A DNA stretch of 64,000 nt. Source: Heterobasidion occidentale (Eukaryota; Basidiomycota; Agaricomycetes; Russulales; Bondarzewiaceae). Under the pieces are notes generated by a model. The model did not search any database. It had not been told where the DNA came from and saw nothing but the letters and a program-made list of their open reading frames with translations. Location of the stretch: contig JBCAQO010000010.1 of NCBI GenBank assembly GCA_039111635.1, positions 1,798,001 through 1,862,000 on the forward strand, read 5' to 3'. Below, piece by piece: positions 33,201 through 44,644 of the stretch. Made by a program: the position numbers and the translations under genes. Every line of letters starts with the position of its first letter. Positions within the stretch are counted from its first letter, which is position 1.

Positions 33201-36200
33201 AAAAAGGCGCTCCTGGAGAAGGAGGCGCTGCCCGGCGAGATCCAGGAGGGGGAGACCACGGAGGTCGTCAAGGAGACGTCGGCGCGGCGGCGGTGGGTCG
33301 CGCTGTGCTGGCTCCTGACGTGGTGGGTGCCGACGCCGTTCCTCAAGTGGTTCGGCCGCATGAAGCGGTTCGACGTGCAGCAGGCGTGGCGCGAGAAGCT
33401 CGCGCTGAACATCATCATCTGGTTCATCTGCGCGTGCGCCGTGTTCGTCATCGCCGTGCTCGGGAACCTCATCTGCCCCACGGAGCACGTCTTCAGCACG
33501 AACGAGCTGTCCGCGCACTCGTTCGCGAACGACCCGAATAATGTGTACACGTCCATCCGCGGCGAGGTCTTCGATCTGACGGATATCGCCGCGACGCACA
33601 CGCGCATCGTGCCCGTCGTCTCGTCCAAGTCGATCTTGGCGTACGGCGGCAAGAGCGCGGACGATCTGTTCCCGGTGCAGGTGAGTGCGTGCGTCGTTCG
33701 GGCGGACGTTGGCGGCTGAGGCGGCTTTCCATTCTAGGTCAGCGCCCTCTGCAACGGCGTCACCGGCAGCGTGTCCCCCTACGTGACCTTGAAGTTCAGC
33801 AACAACACGGACACCAACTCGCAGTACCACGACTTCCGCGTCTTCACCAACGACTCGCGCCCGGACTGGTATTTCGAGAGCATGACCGTCATGCGCTGGA
33901 ACAACCGCGTCGGCTTCGTCGGCTACACGCCGAAGGAGATCAAGAACATGGCCAGCCAGAAGCGGTCCTTGGCCGTCTACAACGGTCTCGTCTACGAGAT
34001 CACCGACTACATCCAGTTCCCGCCGGCCACGCAGGCGCCGTCCGGCGAGCAGGTCCCGAGCGGCATCAGCACGCAGTTCCTGGACAGCTCGGTCGTCGAC
34101 CTGTTCCAGTTCAACGCGGGGCAGGACATCACGAAGCAGCTGGACAGCCTGAACATCGACAGCGACGTGCTGGCCAGGCAGAAGGTCTGCCTCCGCAACC
34201 TGTTCACCATCGGCAAGGTCGACAACCGCAACTCGGCGCAGTGCCAGTTCGCGACGTACATCCTGCTCGTGCTATCGATCATCATGGTCAGCGTCATCGG
34301 GTTCAAGTTTTTGGCCTCGATCAACATCAGCTCCGCGCGCGCCCCCGAGGACCACGACAAGTTCGTGATCTGCCAGGTGCCCTGTTACACGGAGGGCGAG
34401 TCGTCGCTCAAGGGGACCATCGACACGCTCGCACAGCTCAAGTACGACGACAAGCGCAAGCTGCTCGTGATCATCTGCGACGGCATGATCGTCGGTTCCG
34501 GAAACGACAAGCCGACCCCGCGCATCGTCCTCGACATCCTGGGCGCGGACCCGAACCAGGACCCGGAGCCCCTCAGCTTCGTCTCCCTGGGCGAGGGCGC
34601 CAAGCAGCACAACATGGGCAAGGTCTATCTGGGCTGTACGAGACGCAGGGGCACGTCGTGCCCTACCTCGTCCTGGTCAAGGTGGGCAAGCCGACGGAGC
34701 GCTCGCGCCCTGGGAATCGCGGCAAGCGCGATTCGCAGATGATGGTCATGCACTTCTTGAACAAGGTCGGCGGCGGTGTTTCTTTTTGTGTCGTTTGAGC
34801 GTGCCTGATCGCGGTTTTTGCAGGTCCACTTCAATGCGCCGATGAACCCCTTCGAGCTCGAGATGTATCACCAGATCAAGAACGTCATCGGTGTCAACCC
34901 TACCTTCTACGAGTACTTGCTTACCGTCGATGCCGATACCACCGTCGACCCGATGTCGGTCAACAGGCTCATCTCTGCGTGAGTTTTTACCCTGTAACCA
35001 TGTAGCAGAGCATTGCTGAGCGTCGGGATAGTATGATCCACGACAAGAAGCTTCTCGCCGTGTGCGGTGAGACAGAGTTGTCCAATTCGAAGCAGTCGAT
35101 CGTCACGATGATGCAGGTGTACGAGTACTTTATCTCCCATCATCTGGCCAAGGCTTTCGAGAGTCTCTTCGGCTCCGTCACATGTCTTCCCGGTTGTTTC
35201 TCGCTCTACCGCCTTCGCACGCCGGACACGCACAAGCCCCTGCTCATCTCCAACCAGATGATTGCGGACTATTCGGAGAATCGCGTGGACACGCTGCACA
35301 TGAAGAATTTGTTGCACCTGGGCGAGGATCGGTATCTGACGACGCTGCTGCTCAAGCACTTCCCGATGTTCAAGACGCAGTTCGTCCGGGACGCGCACGC
35401 GTTCACTGTCGCGCCCGACGACTGGAAGGTGCTGTTGTCGCAGCGTCGGCGCTGGATCAACTCGACGGTGCACAACTTGGGCGAGCTGATTTTCCTCGAT
35501 CGTCTCTGCGGTTTCTGTTGTTTCTCGATGCGCTTCGTGGTCATGATCGACTTGCTGTCCACTCTCGTCGCGCCTGTCACCGTTGCCTACGTAAGTTCTA
35601 CCCGCTCACGTTTCCCTGCCTTCATTGTCTGACGGCACTCCCGCAGATTGTCTATCTTATCTACCTGACGGCCGGAGAGCACAAGGCCATCCCGACGCTG
35701 TCCTTGATCATGATCGGCGCGATTTACGGTCTACAAGCGCTCGTGTTCATCTTGCGGCGCAAGTGGGACATGATCGGATGGATGTTCTTCTATATCTTGG
35801 CTATCCCCATCTTCTCGTTTTTCTTGCCGCTGTACTCGTTCTGGAAGATGGACGACTTCTCGTGGGGCGCGACTCGTCTCGTGTTGGGAGAGTCGGGCAA
35901 AAAGTTGATCGTTCACGTGAGTGCATCTTTCGATCACGTGTTGGCGGGTCGTTGATGTTTTCTTGTGGCTGTAGGACGAAGGCAAGTTCGATCCCCGAGC
36001 GATCCCTCTCAAGTCCTGGAATGACTACGTGAGATTTCACCTGATGCTTCGCGTTCCTTTCTAATTTTGACCTCTTCTCAGGAAAATGAGCTTTGGGACA
36101 AAGAGTCCAATCACAGCATCGGGTCCTGGGCGCCACCGACCAAGCTGAAGAACGAGGGCTACGCGGAATCTCGAACGTCGGTCTATGGTCGCGAGACGTA

Positions 36201-36636
36201 TTACGAGCCGGCGCATCCCGGAGCGCGCAGCTTCTCGCCATCTCCTTCTCAGTTTGGGGCCATGGGCATGTACGCACCTCCGCACGCGCCTCCTCCAGGT
36301 TACCAGTCGGGTCGCAACACCCCGACGGGTGGGTTCATCAACCCCGCATCCAACCCCATGCTGTACCAGCCTGCGCCATCACGCCCGACGACGAACTACC
36401 TCGACATCAACCTGCCCTCGACCCGGAGTCCCGAGGACGGAGACTTTGGCATGTCGGGTCCGTCCGACGCGGAGATTGATAGGGCCGTGCAGGAGGTGCT
36501 GCGAGACGCGGATCTGAACACGGTGACGAAGAAGGAGATCAGGAGGAAGCTCGAGGACATGTTTGGTGTGGATTTGACGGGGAGGAAGAAGACGATTAAC
36601 GAGGCTATCGATCGGGAGCTGCTGAACAAGGCATAG
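30231..36636 (+). CDS. Chitin synthase with N-terminal myosin motor-like domain (class V type)
   Basis: Membrane enzyme polymerising UDP-GlcNAc into cell-wall chitin at growing tips. Nine exons: 30231-30565, 30781-32725, 32784-33680, 33738-34765, 34824-34978, 35032-35590, 35647-35916, 35975-36028, 36082-36636. Domains: myosin-like head (residues about 1-760; P-loop NGETGSGKS at 112-120); cytochrome b5-like segment ([15 protein letters not shown], about 1020); glycosyltransferase core ([43 protein letters not shown]); several TM segments; a C-terminal DEK-type domain ([12 protein letters not shown]...DRELLNKA). In exon 4 the frame slips by -1 just after GKVY (34625-34630, TATCTGGG). One base restores the family's [14 protein letters not shown], giving 1932 aa. 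An intron cannot explain it. Such a conserved gene is unlikely to be dead. Confidence 0.93.
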
Positions 36637-37158
36637 CTACCACGGCCGGCACGATGACGATCTGTTTTTTTCCTCTCTCCCTCTTTCAGGACTTGGCATG
36701 GTTGCGTACATTTTGGACCTGCAGTTTGTGTTGTCATGATTCCCGTTCTTTTTTTCTCTTTCTTTCCGCGTTTTGTTCGCTCGTTTTAATGTGGCAGTTC
36801 CCGATTTCTGCGTCGGGTCTGTGTCTCGATTTACCCGTCTCGTCTCATCCCACTCCATCACGCTCATGGTAACCCCCCGTCGATGTCTGTCTATGTCGTC
36901 TTTCTCGACCTCAGCCCTATCGGTAACCGGACTTTGCATCGCATCGTTGTGCTCTAAGTACTTAATTGGTCTCGCATATACATATATCACATAGAATCTG
37001 ACATTGGGAGATAGGTTGGGAACGTCTAAGGTGTGGATAGGAATGCAAGAGAGTCGCGATCGACGCGGTGATTGTGGGTGTAGACGCGACGCGTTGAGTA
37101 GTTCGTAGTTTGCGCTAAATGTCGACGTGAGGAGACATGCATGAGCATCGCCTTTGAT
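36637..37158. other. Convergent intergenic region
   Basis: 3' flanks of the chitin synthase gene (+) and the low-complexity orphan (-). T-rich, with no gene. Confidence 0.5.
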
Positions 37159-38208
37159 TTATTTTTGTTTGTCGTTGAGACCGACGATCGAGCTCCAAGA
37201 ACGCGGCGAAGCGGAAGCACGGCAAGCATCAGACATAGAGGGCGAATCGCGCGAAATTTCTTCGCGTCTTGCGCCCCGGCGTGCCGCAATCGCGCTGGCT
37301 CCCGATGTGCTGGCGGCCGTGTGTTTCTCTCCAGTGACAGGAACGAATGGGTCGTACGCAGCCGGGGTAGCATCCGCGACGACGACGCGCTCCCGCTCTC
37401 TGCGCTCCCGCTGCGCGGAGGTGGCTACGGCGAACGCGACAGACGGAGGGACGCCCGCATGCGGTGCGCCGTCACGGTCATAGTCAAGAGACACGCGTGC
37501 ACCGCGGTGATGCAGCAAGTTGAGCGCGTCTTCGATGCCCTGCGCTTCGGAGTACGCAGATGCGTGGCGCGGGCGCTCGGTGGGCGGCGGTCGCCAAAAA
37601 CGCGTCTGTGAGGGGTCGACTGTTTCACTTGTGCGGCCGGGAGAGGGCATCCAGCCGGAGATGCCCGCGGACGAGCGAGTGAGCGCCGGCTCTGATTCCC
37701 TGCGGGGGTGCGGTATGGCAGAGCGCGCGGGAGGCAGAGTCTGAGGCCAAGCATGCGAGGGCAGATCCGAGGACACAGAGGCGGGAGAGGCATAGGTTGA
37801 AGGGGTCCGCTGGGGCGGAGGGGCTTGGAGGACAAAGGAACGGCGAGCTGGAGTTGGATGGACGAGAATGGGTTGAATAGGACTTGTGGTCACGGTCTGA
37901 GATCTAGGTAGGGTGCCGCCGCGCGTATCGATAGGACGCAGAGATTCTGGAGTGCGACGAGCCGCCAAGCTGGAGCTGGAGCTGGAGGAGCTAGTTGAAC
38001 AGTCAGAGAGCACAGGCGAGAGGATGGCCTCGAGAGACATGGCGTGCGCGCGGCGGGACGCAGGGGCTTGAGGTTCCTTGTAAGGCTCGTACTCGTTGCT
38101 GGCGACCGCGGTGGCCCGGTAATCTGTCGCCATATTCGAGAGGTCGTCGGACGTGATGTCTCCGGAGGGAGGGTCGACAAGAACAGAATTGCTGCTGTGA
38201 GGATATTT
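37159..38208 (-). CDS. Hypothetical low-complexity protein, 5' end uncertain
   Basis: An open frame of 324 aa starts at ATG 38133 and ends at 37159. The same frame stays open to 38208, where a good splice acceptor (TTCTCTAG) suggests one or more upstream coding exons that I could not fix. The protein is Ser/Pro/Arg/Ala-rich and probably disordered, with a serine run (STSSSSSSSS), a TVTTSPIQPILVHPTPARRSF stretch and no recognised domain. Two short blocks, NEYEPYKEPQAP and DALNLLHHRGARVSLDYDRDG, look more constrained. The composition resembles cytoplasmic tails of basidiomycete single-TM proteins, but no TM segment is visible in the resolved part. Confidence 0.5.
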   Translation of the reverse strand, partial: KYPHSSNSVLVDPPSGDITSDDLSNMATDYRATAVASNEYEPYKEPQAPASRRAHAMSLEAILSPVLSDCSTSSSSSSSSLAARRTPESLRPIDTRGGTLPRSQTVTTSPIQPILVHPTPARRSFVLQAPPPQRTPSTYASPASVSSDLPSHAWPQTLPPARSAIPHPRRESEPALTRSSAGISGWMPSPGRTSETVDPSQTRFWRPPPTERPRHASAYSEAQGIEDALNLLHHRGARVSLDYDRDGAPHAGVPPSVAFAVATSAQRERRERERVVVADATPAAYDPFVPVTGEKHTAASTSGASAIAARRGARREEISRDSPSMSDACRASASPRSWSSIVGLNDKQK

Positions 38209-38563
38209 CTAGAGAACACAAAGGACGTTGACAGTGGCAGTACCGTGGACCATTTGGCAGTAATATTCAGTGGTGAAACAACAGTGATAGGATGGTGAAA
38301 GACACACTGGGCTGATGCACTTGCGTGCGATGGGCGTGAGGGTCGAAGAAAGCAAGTTCGCCACTGTTCACCTAGTTGAAGTCGCATTCTCACGTAATGC
38401 AATGACGATGCGGAACAGTGCCGTCTATCCGTCTATCCGTGTCGCTAGCGTCACCACCAAGACAAGATGCCTCCAGTACATATATAACTGTGCAAGCATT
38501 CGAATGTTTGGCCATTCCCTTTCATTCACAACATTCGATTTCTGTCTCTAGTCACTTTCTACC
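38209..38563 (+). promoter_or_regulatory. Upstream region of the ABCB pseudogene
   Basis: About 355 bp, which may also hold the 5' exon(s) of the divergent orphan gene. A CATATATAACTG element at about 38479-38490, about 75 bp before the ATG at 38564, is a plausible TATA box. Confidence 0.4.
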
Positions 38564-41500
38564 ATGTCGACCGAGGAGGGCTTCAGCCCGAAAGATGAGA
38601 GACACATGGAGGACAAATCGGAGAAGTCGGCGATCACAGCCGTCGATGCTACCGGCGGCGAGCAATTACAGTGACTTGCATATCATTCTGCAGGTCGACT
38701 CTCATAGTTTTTGTTTGTAGTAGCCAAATAGTCACGGCCAGTCACATATGATGTCAGTAGGTGCTCGTGGCTCCGCTGGATTCTGTGCAATCAATGATGT
38801 ATCCAAATACACATTGATTGCAACACTAAACATGGCCAGTGTCACGACAGAGCATTTGAGGGAATAGGCCAGTGTTGGCGTGCAGAGCAGAGCGCGGGCG
38901 ACGTGAGACGAATGTTTGAAAGAAGCACGGGCAGTCCGGGGTGACAGCCGAATGGGCGCCAAATGTCACGTATTTGGCGAAGACAAACAAAACCTACGGG
39001 AGCCCGACCTGCAGAATGATATGCAAGTCACTGTAGCTCCGGCTTCATTCACGGACATATTTCGGTGAGTGTCTTCCTTTGGCGGGACCGGCCGGACAGT
39101 GGTCGGCAAGTCCCGTGGCGATCGACAAGTCCCGCCGGCAAAAGAAAATGGTCCCTCGCCAGTTAACCACCATCATGGGTACATGGCGCAGCCGCAATAA
39201 CAAGCAATCTGCATATTTCCAGACAGCATTAGATGGACGAAGAGTAGCGCGATAGCTGACGCTCGACCGTGCTTTAGGTTCTCCACGAAACTCGAGATAT
39301 TCCTCGACTTTGTCGGATTGATTGCTGCTGTAGCAGGGGCCGCGCAGGTAGCTCTCAATAGTGTCTGTGATCCCTTGCAATGCTGAACTCTCTTGATTAG
39401 CCTCTTATGAGCTTGTTGTTCGGAAATTTGACTCAAGCATTCGTCACGTTCGGACAGGCGGTCGCGAGTGCTCAGAGCGGCACCTCAGGCGCTGCAGAAA
39501 CAGTCTCTGCGGCTGCTGCCGGTTTTCGCACGAGCGCTTCCAAAGATGCTTCGTACTTGGTGTACATCGGTTTGTGGACCTCTCATTATCTTCTTTCAAG
39601 CTGCTGACATACGTGCGTCGTCAGGTGTCGGCCTATTCGTGTGCACGTACATTTACATGAATATTTGGGTCTATACGGGCGAGATCAACGCTAGACGCGT
39701 CCGCGAGAGATACCTGGCAGCAGCCCTACGCCAGGACATCGCGTTCTTTGATAAGACCGGTGCTGGAGAGGTCGCTACCCGCATACAGACCGATACTCGT
39801 GCGTTGCTTCCTCAGTTCAGCGACAATCAGGATGATAATGGCCTTGTTCAGATCTGGTCCAACAAGGAATGTCTGAGAAGGTGGCCCTTGTCATGCACTA
39901 CCTCGTCATTCGTCACTGGGTTTGTCCTGGCTTACATCCGGAACTGGCGTCTTGCTCTCGCTATGACGTCGATTCTTCCTTGCATTGCGATCACGAGTTC
40001 AATTATGAACAAGTTCCTATCAAAGTACATGCAGTATGTGTTTTCTCACTCACTACTCAACAACTTGATTCTCATCTAATTTACTTTGTTTTGTGCAGGC
40101 TTTCCCTCGGACATGTCGCTGACAGCGGCTCGCTCGCGGAGGAGGTGATTTCTACCGTCCGCACCGCTCATGCATTCGGCACGCAGAAGATTTTAGCATC
40201 CCTGTACGAGGTCTCCGTGAAAAATGCTTTCGAAGTCGATTCTAAAGCCTCTGTGTGGCATGGAGGAGGCCTTGCCTGCCTTTTCTTCATCGTATACTGC
40301 GCTTACGCACTTGGTCAGTACTTGTCTGCTTCCGCGTTGACCTGTGCTAAAGTTCATATCTATGTAGCCTTTTTTTTGGCACCACACTCATTAATGAAGG
40401 CCATGCCACTCCTGGGCAAGTTGTCAACGTATCGATGGCCATCCTAACCGGTTCTTTCTCTCTGGCTATGATGGCCCCGGAAATGCAAGGTATGCACTTG
40501 CTTGCTTGCTGACAGGCTCAAGACTTACCCTTCTTACCCTAGCAATCACGCACGGACGCGGAGCAGCTGCCAAACTCTTCCACACAATCGACCGTGTACC
40601 TGAAATTGACTCCTCGAGCTCGGAAGGCATGAAGCCCAATGAAGTCCTGGGTGAGATCACGCTCGAGCATGTCAAGTTCAGCTATCCCTCGCGACCAGAC
40701 GTGCCCATCGTCAAGGACCTCAGCCTCACCTTCCCCGCGGGCAAGACCGCCGCGCTCGTCGGCGCGTCGGGCTCCGGGAAGTCCACGGTTATTTCACTCG
40801 TCGAGCGGTTCTATGACCCGCTATCGGGCATCGTGCGGCTCGACGGCTTCGACGTCAGAGACCTCAACGTCAAGTGGCTACGCTCGCAAATTGGGCTCGT
40901 GTCGCAGGAACCAACGCTATTCGCGACGACGATCAAGGGGAACGTCGCGCACGGACTGATCAACACGCCGTACGAGCACATGTCAGAAGAGGACAAGTTC
41001 AGGCTGATCAAGGATGCATGCGTCAAGTCCAATGCGGACGGGTTTATCTCGAAGCTGCCGTTGGGGTACGACACTATGGTCGGCGAGCGCGGGTTCTTGC
41101 TTTCTGGTGGACAGAAGCAGCGTATTGCGATCGCGAGATCCATCGTCTCGGACCCGAAGGTTTTGTTGTTGGATGAAGCTACTTCGGCGCTGGACACGCA
41201 GTCGGAGGGTATCGTTCAGAATGCGCTTGAAAAGGCGGCTGCTGGTGAGACCTTTCGGATGAGCTATGATTACAGCTCATCAGAAACTTATATTGTATTC
41301 TGACAGGGCGCACTACAATCACTATCGCGCATCGCCTCTCGACCGTCAAGGACGCAGACTGTATCTATGTCATGGGCGGTGGCCTCGTTCTCGAAAAAAG
41401 CAAACATGACGACCTGCTCAAGAACGAGGATGGGCCGTACGCGCGCCTAGTTGCTGCGCAGAAGCTGCGTGACACGCAAGAACCGACGTCGGAGGACAGT

Positions 41501-44296
41501 GCAGGAGACGAGTCGGCTGTAGGGGATGCTGAAGAAGAGAACTTTGAGAAGACCGCGGAAGAGGAGATCCCGCTCGAGCGACGGAGAACACGACAGTCGC
41601 TTGCGAGCGCGATTTTGAGCGAACGCCGGCACGGGCAGGAGGCGCTCAGAGAAAAAGAGTACTCGATGACGCGTCTGTTCGCGCGGATGGGCAACATCAA
41701 TAGGGACGAACGGATGAAGTATGTGTATGGGTGTTTCTTTGCCGCTAGTATGTGTTGTTCTTCTCTGTTCTCAGTGTATTATCGAGGACTTGACTGAGAT
41801 CACAACTTTCACAGTGACTGGTGCTATTTACCCCGCGTTCGGCATTGTCTGGTGTGAGTCGCTTCAACTTGCGCTTGATCGTGTCACTAAGAATCGTTGC
41901 CGTGTCCAGCCAAGTCTATTAATGGATTCTCGTTCACTGATGCCCACGAACGTCGGCATGCTGGGGACGCAATGCCCTGTGGTCAGCAATCTCATGTCCT
42001 TCCAATGACTGTTTATAGTGCTAAATGGCGGACGTTGTACACAGGCTCTTCGTCATCGCTATCATCTCTGTGGTCACGATCGGTTCCCAGAACTACTTCT
42101 TCGCTGCTTCTGCCGCTTCGCTCACGAAAAAGCTGCGCTCGCTCAGTTTCCGTGCAGTTCTCAGGCAAGATAGTGAGTCATTTCTGTGTTCTGTGCCCTT
42201 GGTTGCAGTGCTAAGCCGGGTCCTCTTCGCTCAGTCGAGTACTTTGATAGAGACGAACAGCGTACGTCTCACTATCCTTTCTTAAGCAACGTATCGCTAA
42301 TCACATCACACAAAGACTGGCTCCTTGGTATCGAATCTCAGCGACGCGCCGCAGAAGATCAGCGGATTGGCCGGCATCACTTTGGGAGCGTGCGTGTCTC
42401 TACCTTTTTTCTCGGGAACAAAGTCTCAAATAGAGTTGTGTCCGACAGTATCGTTCAGAACCTTTCGACTTTGTTCGTTGGTATCATTCTCGGCCTCGTC
42501 TTCATCTGGAAGGTTGGCCTTGTTGGCCTTGGTATGTCATATTGCTTTGGTCTACTGTCTATTGCCAAATGAATGACTCTTTGCTAGCATGTGTTCCTCT
42601 CTTGATCTCAACTGGTTTCATACGCCTGGTCAGTGACTTTCCTGCGCTTGTGTGCCTGACGCACAAATACTAAATTGATGTCCTGCGCAGCATGTCGTCG
42701 TCCTGAAGGACCAAGCTAACAAGAGGGCACATGAGCAATCGGCTTAGCTCGCTTGCGAGGCTGCGGCTTCCATCCGTACGGTGGCATCACTGACTCGAGA
42801 AGAAGACTGCTTGCGCATCTACAGCGAATCTCTGGAAGAGCCGATGCGCACCTCGAACAGAACCGCGATCTGGTCGAATGGCCTGTACTCGCTTTCGCAG
42901 TCATTCTCGTTCTTCGTCATTGCCCTCATTTTCTGGTACGGCGCGCGTCTTGTCTCGTTCCAAGAGTTCACAACCACCGAGTTCTTCGTCGGGCTCATGG
43001 TGAGTGCACTTTCTTGATACACTATTCAAAATCTGACTGAAGACGCTTCTTTTCATCACTCCTCAAAAGAGCACCGTCTTTGGCGCCATCCAAGCCAGCA
43101 ATATCTTTTCTTTTGCGCCTGACATTTCGTCGGCCAAGGGCGCAGCGTCAGATATCATCCGTTTATTGGACTCCACCCGAGGTCGATGCCGAGTCAACAC
43201 AGGGTTTAGTTCCTCGAAATGCTCAAGGCCGCATCGAATTCAAAGATGTCCACTTCCATTATCCGACGAGGCCGGGGACGCGTGTGCTGCGTGGTTTGAA
43301 CATCACTGTCAAACCCGGTACCTACATCGCGCTTGTCGGGGCTAGTGGCTGCGGGAAGAGCACGGTGTAAGTATTTGTGTCGAGTCTCTTCGGTTCGTTC
43401 TCTTAACCAATGTCAATATAGCATCCAACTACTTGAACGATTCTACGATCCCTTGGCTTGCGCTATTCATCTTGATGGCCAAAATATCTCCGAGATGAAT
43501 GTGCAGGAATATCGCAAGAACATCGCATGGTTTCCCAGGAACCTGTAAGCCGCGCTCACATTGGATGAATCTTATCGTAGAGAGCTGATGAGTTGGCTGT
43601 AGACTCTGTATGCTGGAACAGTCAAGTTCAACATCTTGCTAGGAGCAGTCAAGCCGGTTGAGGAGGTTACGCAGCAGGAGCTAGAGGACGCATGTCGCAA
43701 CGCGAACATCTTAGAGTTCATCCAAGGTCTACCAAAGTAAGTCTCTCCGGTGACGCTTTGTATCTGTGTTGACCTTCCAACAACAGTGAGTTTGACACGA
43801 TGTTGGTGGTAAAGGCTCGCAATTGTCTGGCGGACAGAAGCGTGGGTTTGCATGTCCTGCCATCCGAACGCAGTATTGACAGTAATATCCTCCAGAACGC
43901 ATTGCGATTGCTCGTGCCCTCCTTCGCAACCCGAAGGTTCTCTTGTTGGATGAGGTATGCGACTACAACTCAGATTTGGACGCGGTCTAATGATATCTCT
44001 AGGCGACGTCGGCTCTGGACTCAAACTCGGAGAAAATTGTCCAAGCTGCCCTTGACTCCGCCGCGAAGGGTCGAACGACAATTGCCATGCACATCGGCTA
44101 TCGACAATTCAAAATGCAGACTGCATGCACGTTGCGTCTTTGAACATTTTAGGCAAACGTTACATGTCTTACTTTTTTCGACAGATACTTCCTCAAGGAA
44201 GGACGTGTGAGCGAAGCGGGCACCCACGATGAACTCCTGGCGCAGCGCGGTGGATATTACGAATACGTGCAGCTTCAAGCGTTGAGCAAGAAGTGA
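38564..44296 (+). pseudogene. ABCB (MDR/P-glycoprotein-like) transporter, disrupted
   Basis: Once a full TMD-NBD-TMD-NBD exporter for drugs or metabolites. Recognisable blocks: exon 1 start MSTEEGFSPKDE; TMD1 EIFLDFVGLIAAVAGAAQ; NBD1 GASGSGKST, LLSGGQKQRIAIAR, LDEATSALD; TMD2 GSQNYFFAASAASL; NBD2 GASGCGKST, LSGGQK, LDEATSALD; end YVQLQALSKK at 44296. Lesions: a 365 bp MITE in exon 1 (38669-39033) bringing an immediate in-frame TGA at 38672; a nonsense TAG at 42745-42747 where relatives have Gln (QSA*LACEAA). There are also at least eight small indels, near 39903, 40370-40377 (T run one short), 41969, 42262, 43175, 43527, 43811 and 44083. Several are shortened runs or CA repeats. Unlike its neighbours, this gene has far too many lesions for sequencing error alone. 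Confidence 0.9.
38667..39035. mobile_element. MITE, Tc1/mariner-like, with TA target duplication
   Basis: The element is 38669-39033 (365 bp), flanked by TA on both sides (38667-38668 and 39034-39035). Its ends are perfect inverted repeats over 29 bp (CAGTGACTTGCATATCATTC...), extending imperfectly to roughly 70 bp (TTTTGTTTGT...GCCAAATA on both arms). CAGTG termini and TA duplication are the hallmarks of Tc1/mariner elements. It has no transposase frame, so it is non-autonomous. It sits in exon 1 of the ABCB gene. Confidence 0.93.
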
Positions 44297-44644
44297 TCAT
44301 GCGGCTGGTATAAGATAGACGACCGCATCCACATAAGTAGATTTTCGAGTATGTCTGATGATATGTCTGATGCGTTGAAGGGTCTTCTGCCCTCTCACGC
44401 TCTGCTTTCGCGCGCTTTCTATTGAACTTTACGCTCCTTTCATATGGACTTATAGCCTGGTTTATAATAGGACTAGCTGCATAATGTGGCAGCCATCCAT
44501 CCTGCTGACGATGCTATGTTCGTGAACAATGCGTTCTTAATGGTGGCAAACAGGGACAAATAACGCGTGCGGATCGCGTCGAGAATGCACGCGACTTTCA
44601 AGTTGTTCCTGCGCTCATTCAGCAGCCTTTTCCTTGTCTCTAGC
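44297..44644 (+). promoter_or_regulatory. Upstream region of the TPR/DUF4470 gene
   Basis: About 350 bp between the end of the ABCB pseudogene and the next ATG. No clear TATA box or gene. Confidence 0.45.

Noticed and set aside
34607..34660. A short intron to explain the chitin synthase frame break
   Set aside because: The only GT...AG pair (gtctat to acgcag) would make a 27 nt intron and remove the conserved YSGLYETQ-type segment. A one-base loss fits better.
38690..39020. Splicing out the MITE as an intron using CTGCAG/GT and CTGCAG near its ends
   Set aside because: An in-frame TGA at 38672-38674 lies upstream of the possible donor, so splicing would not rescue the protein.
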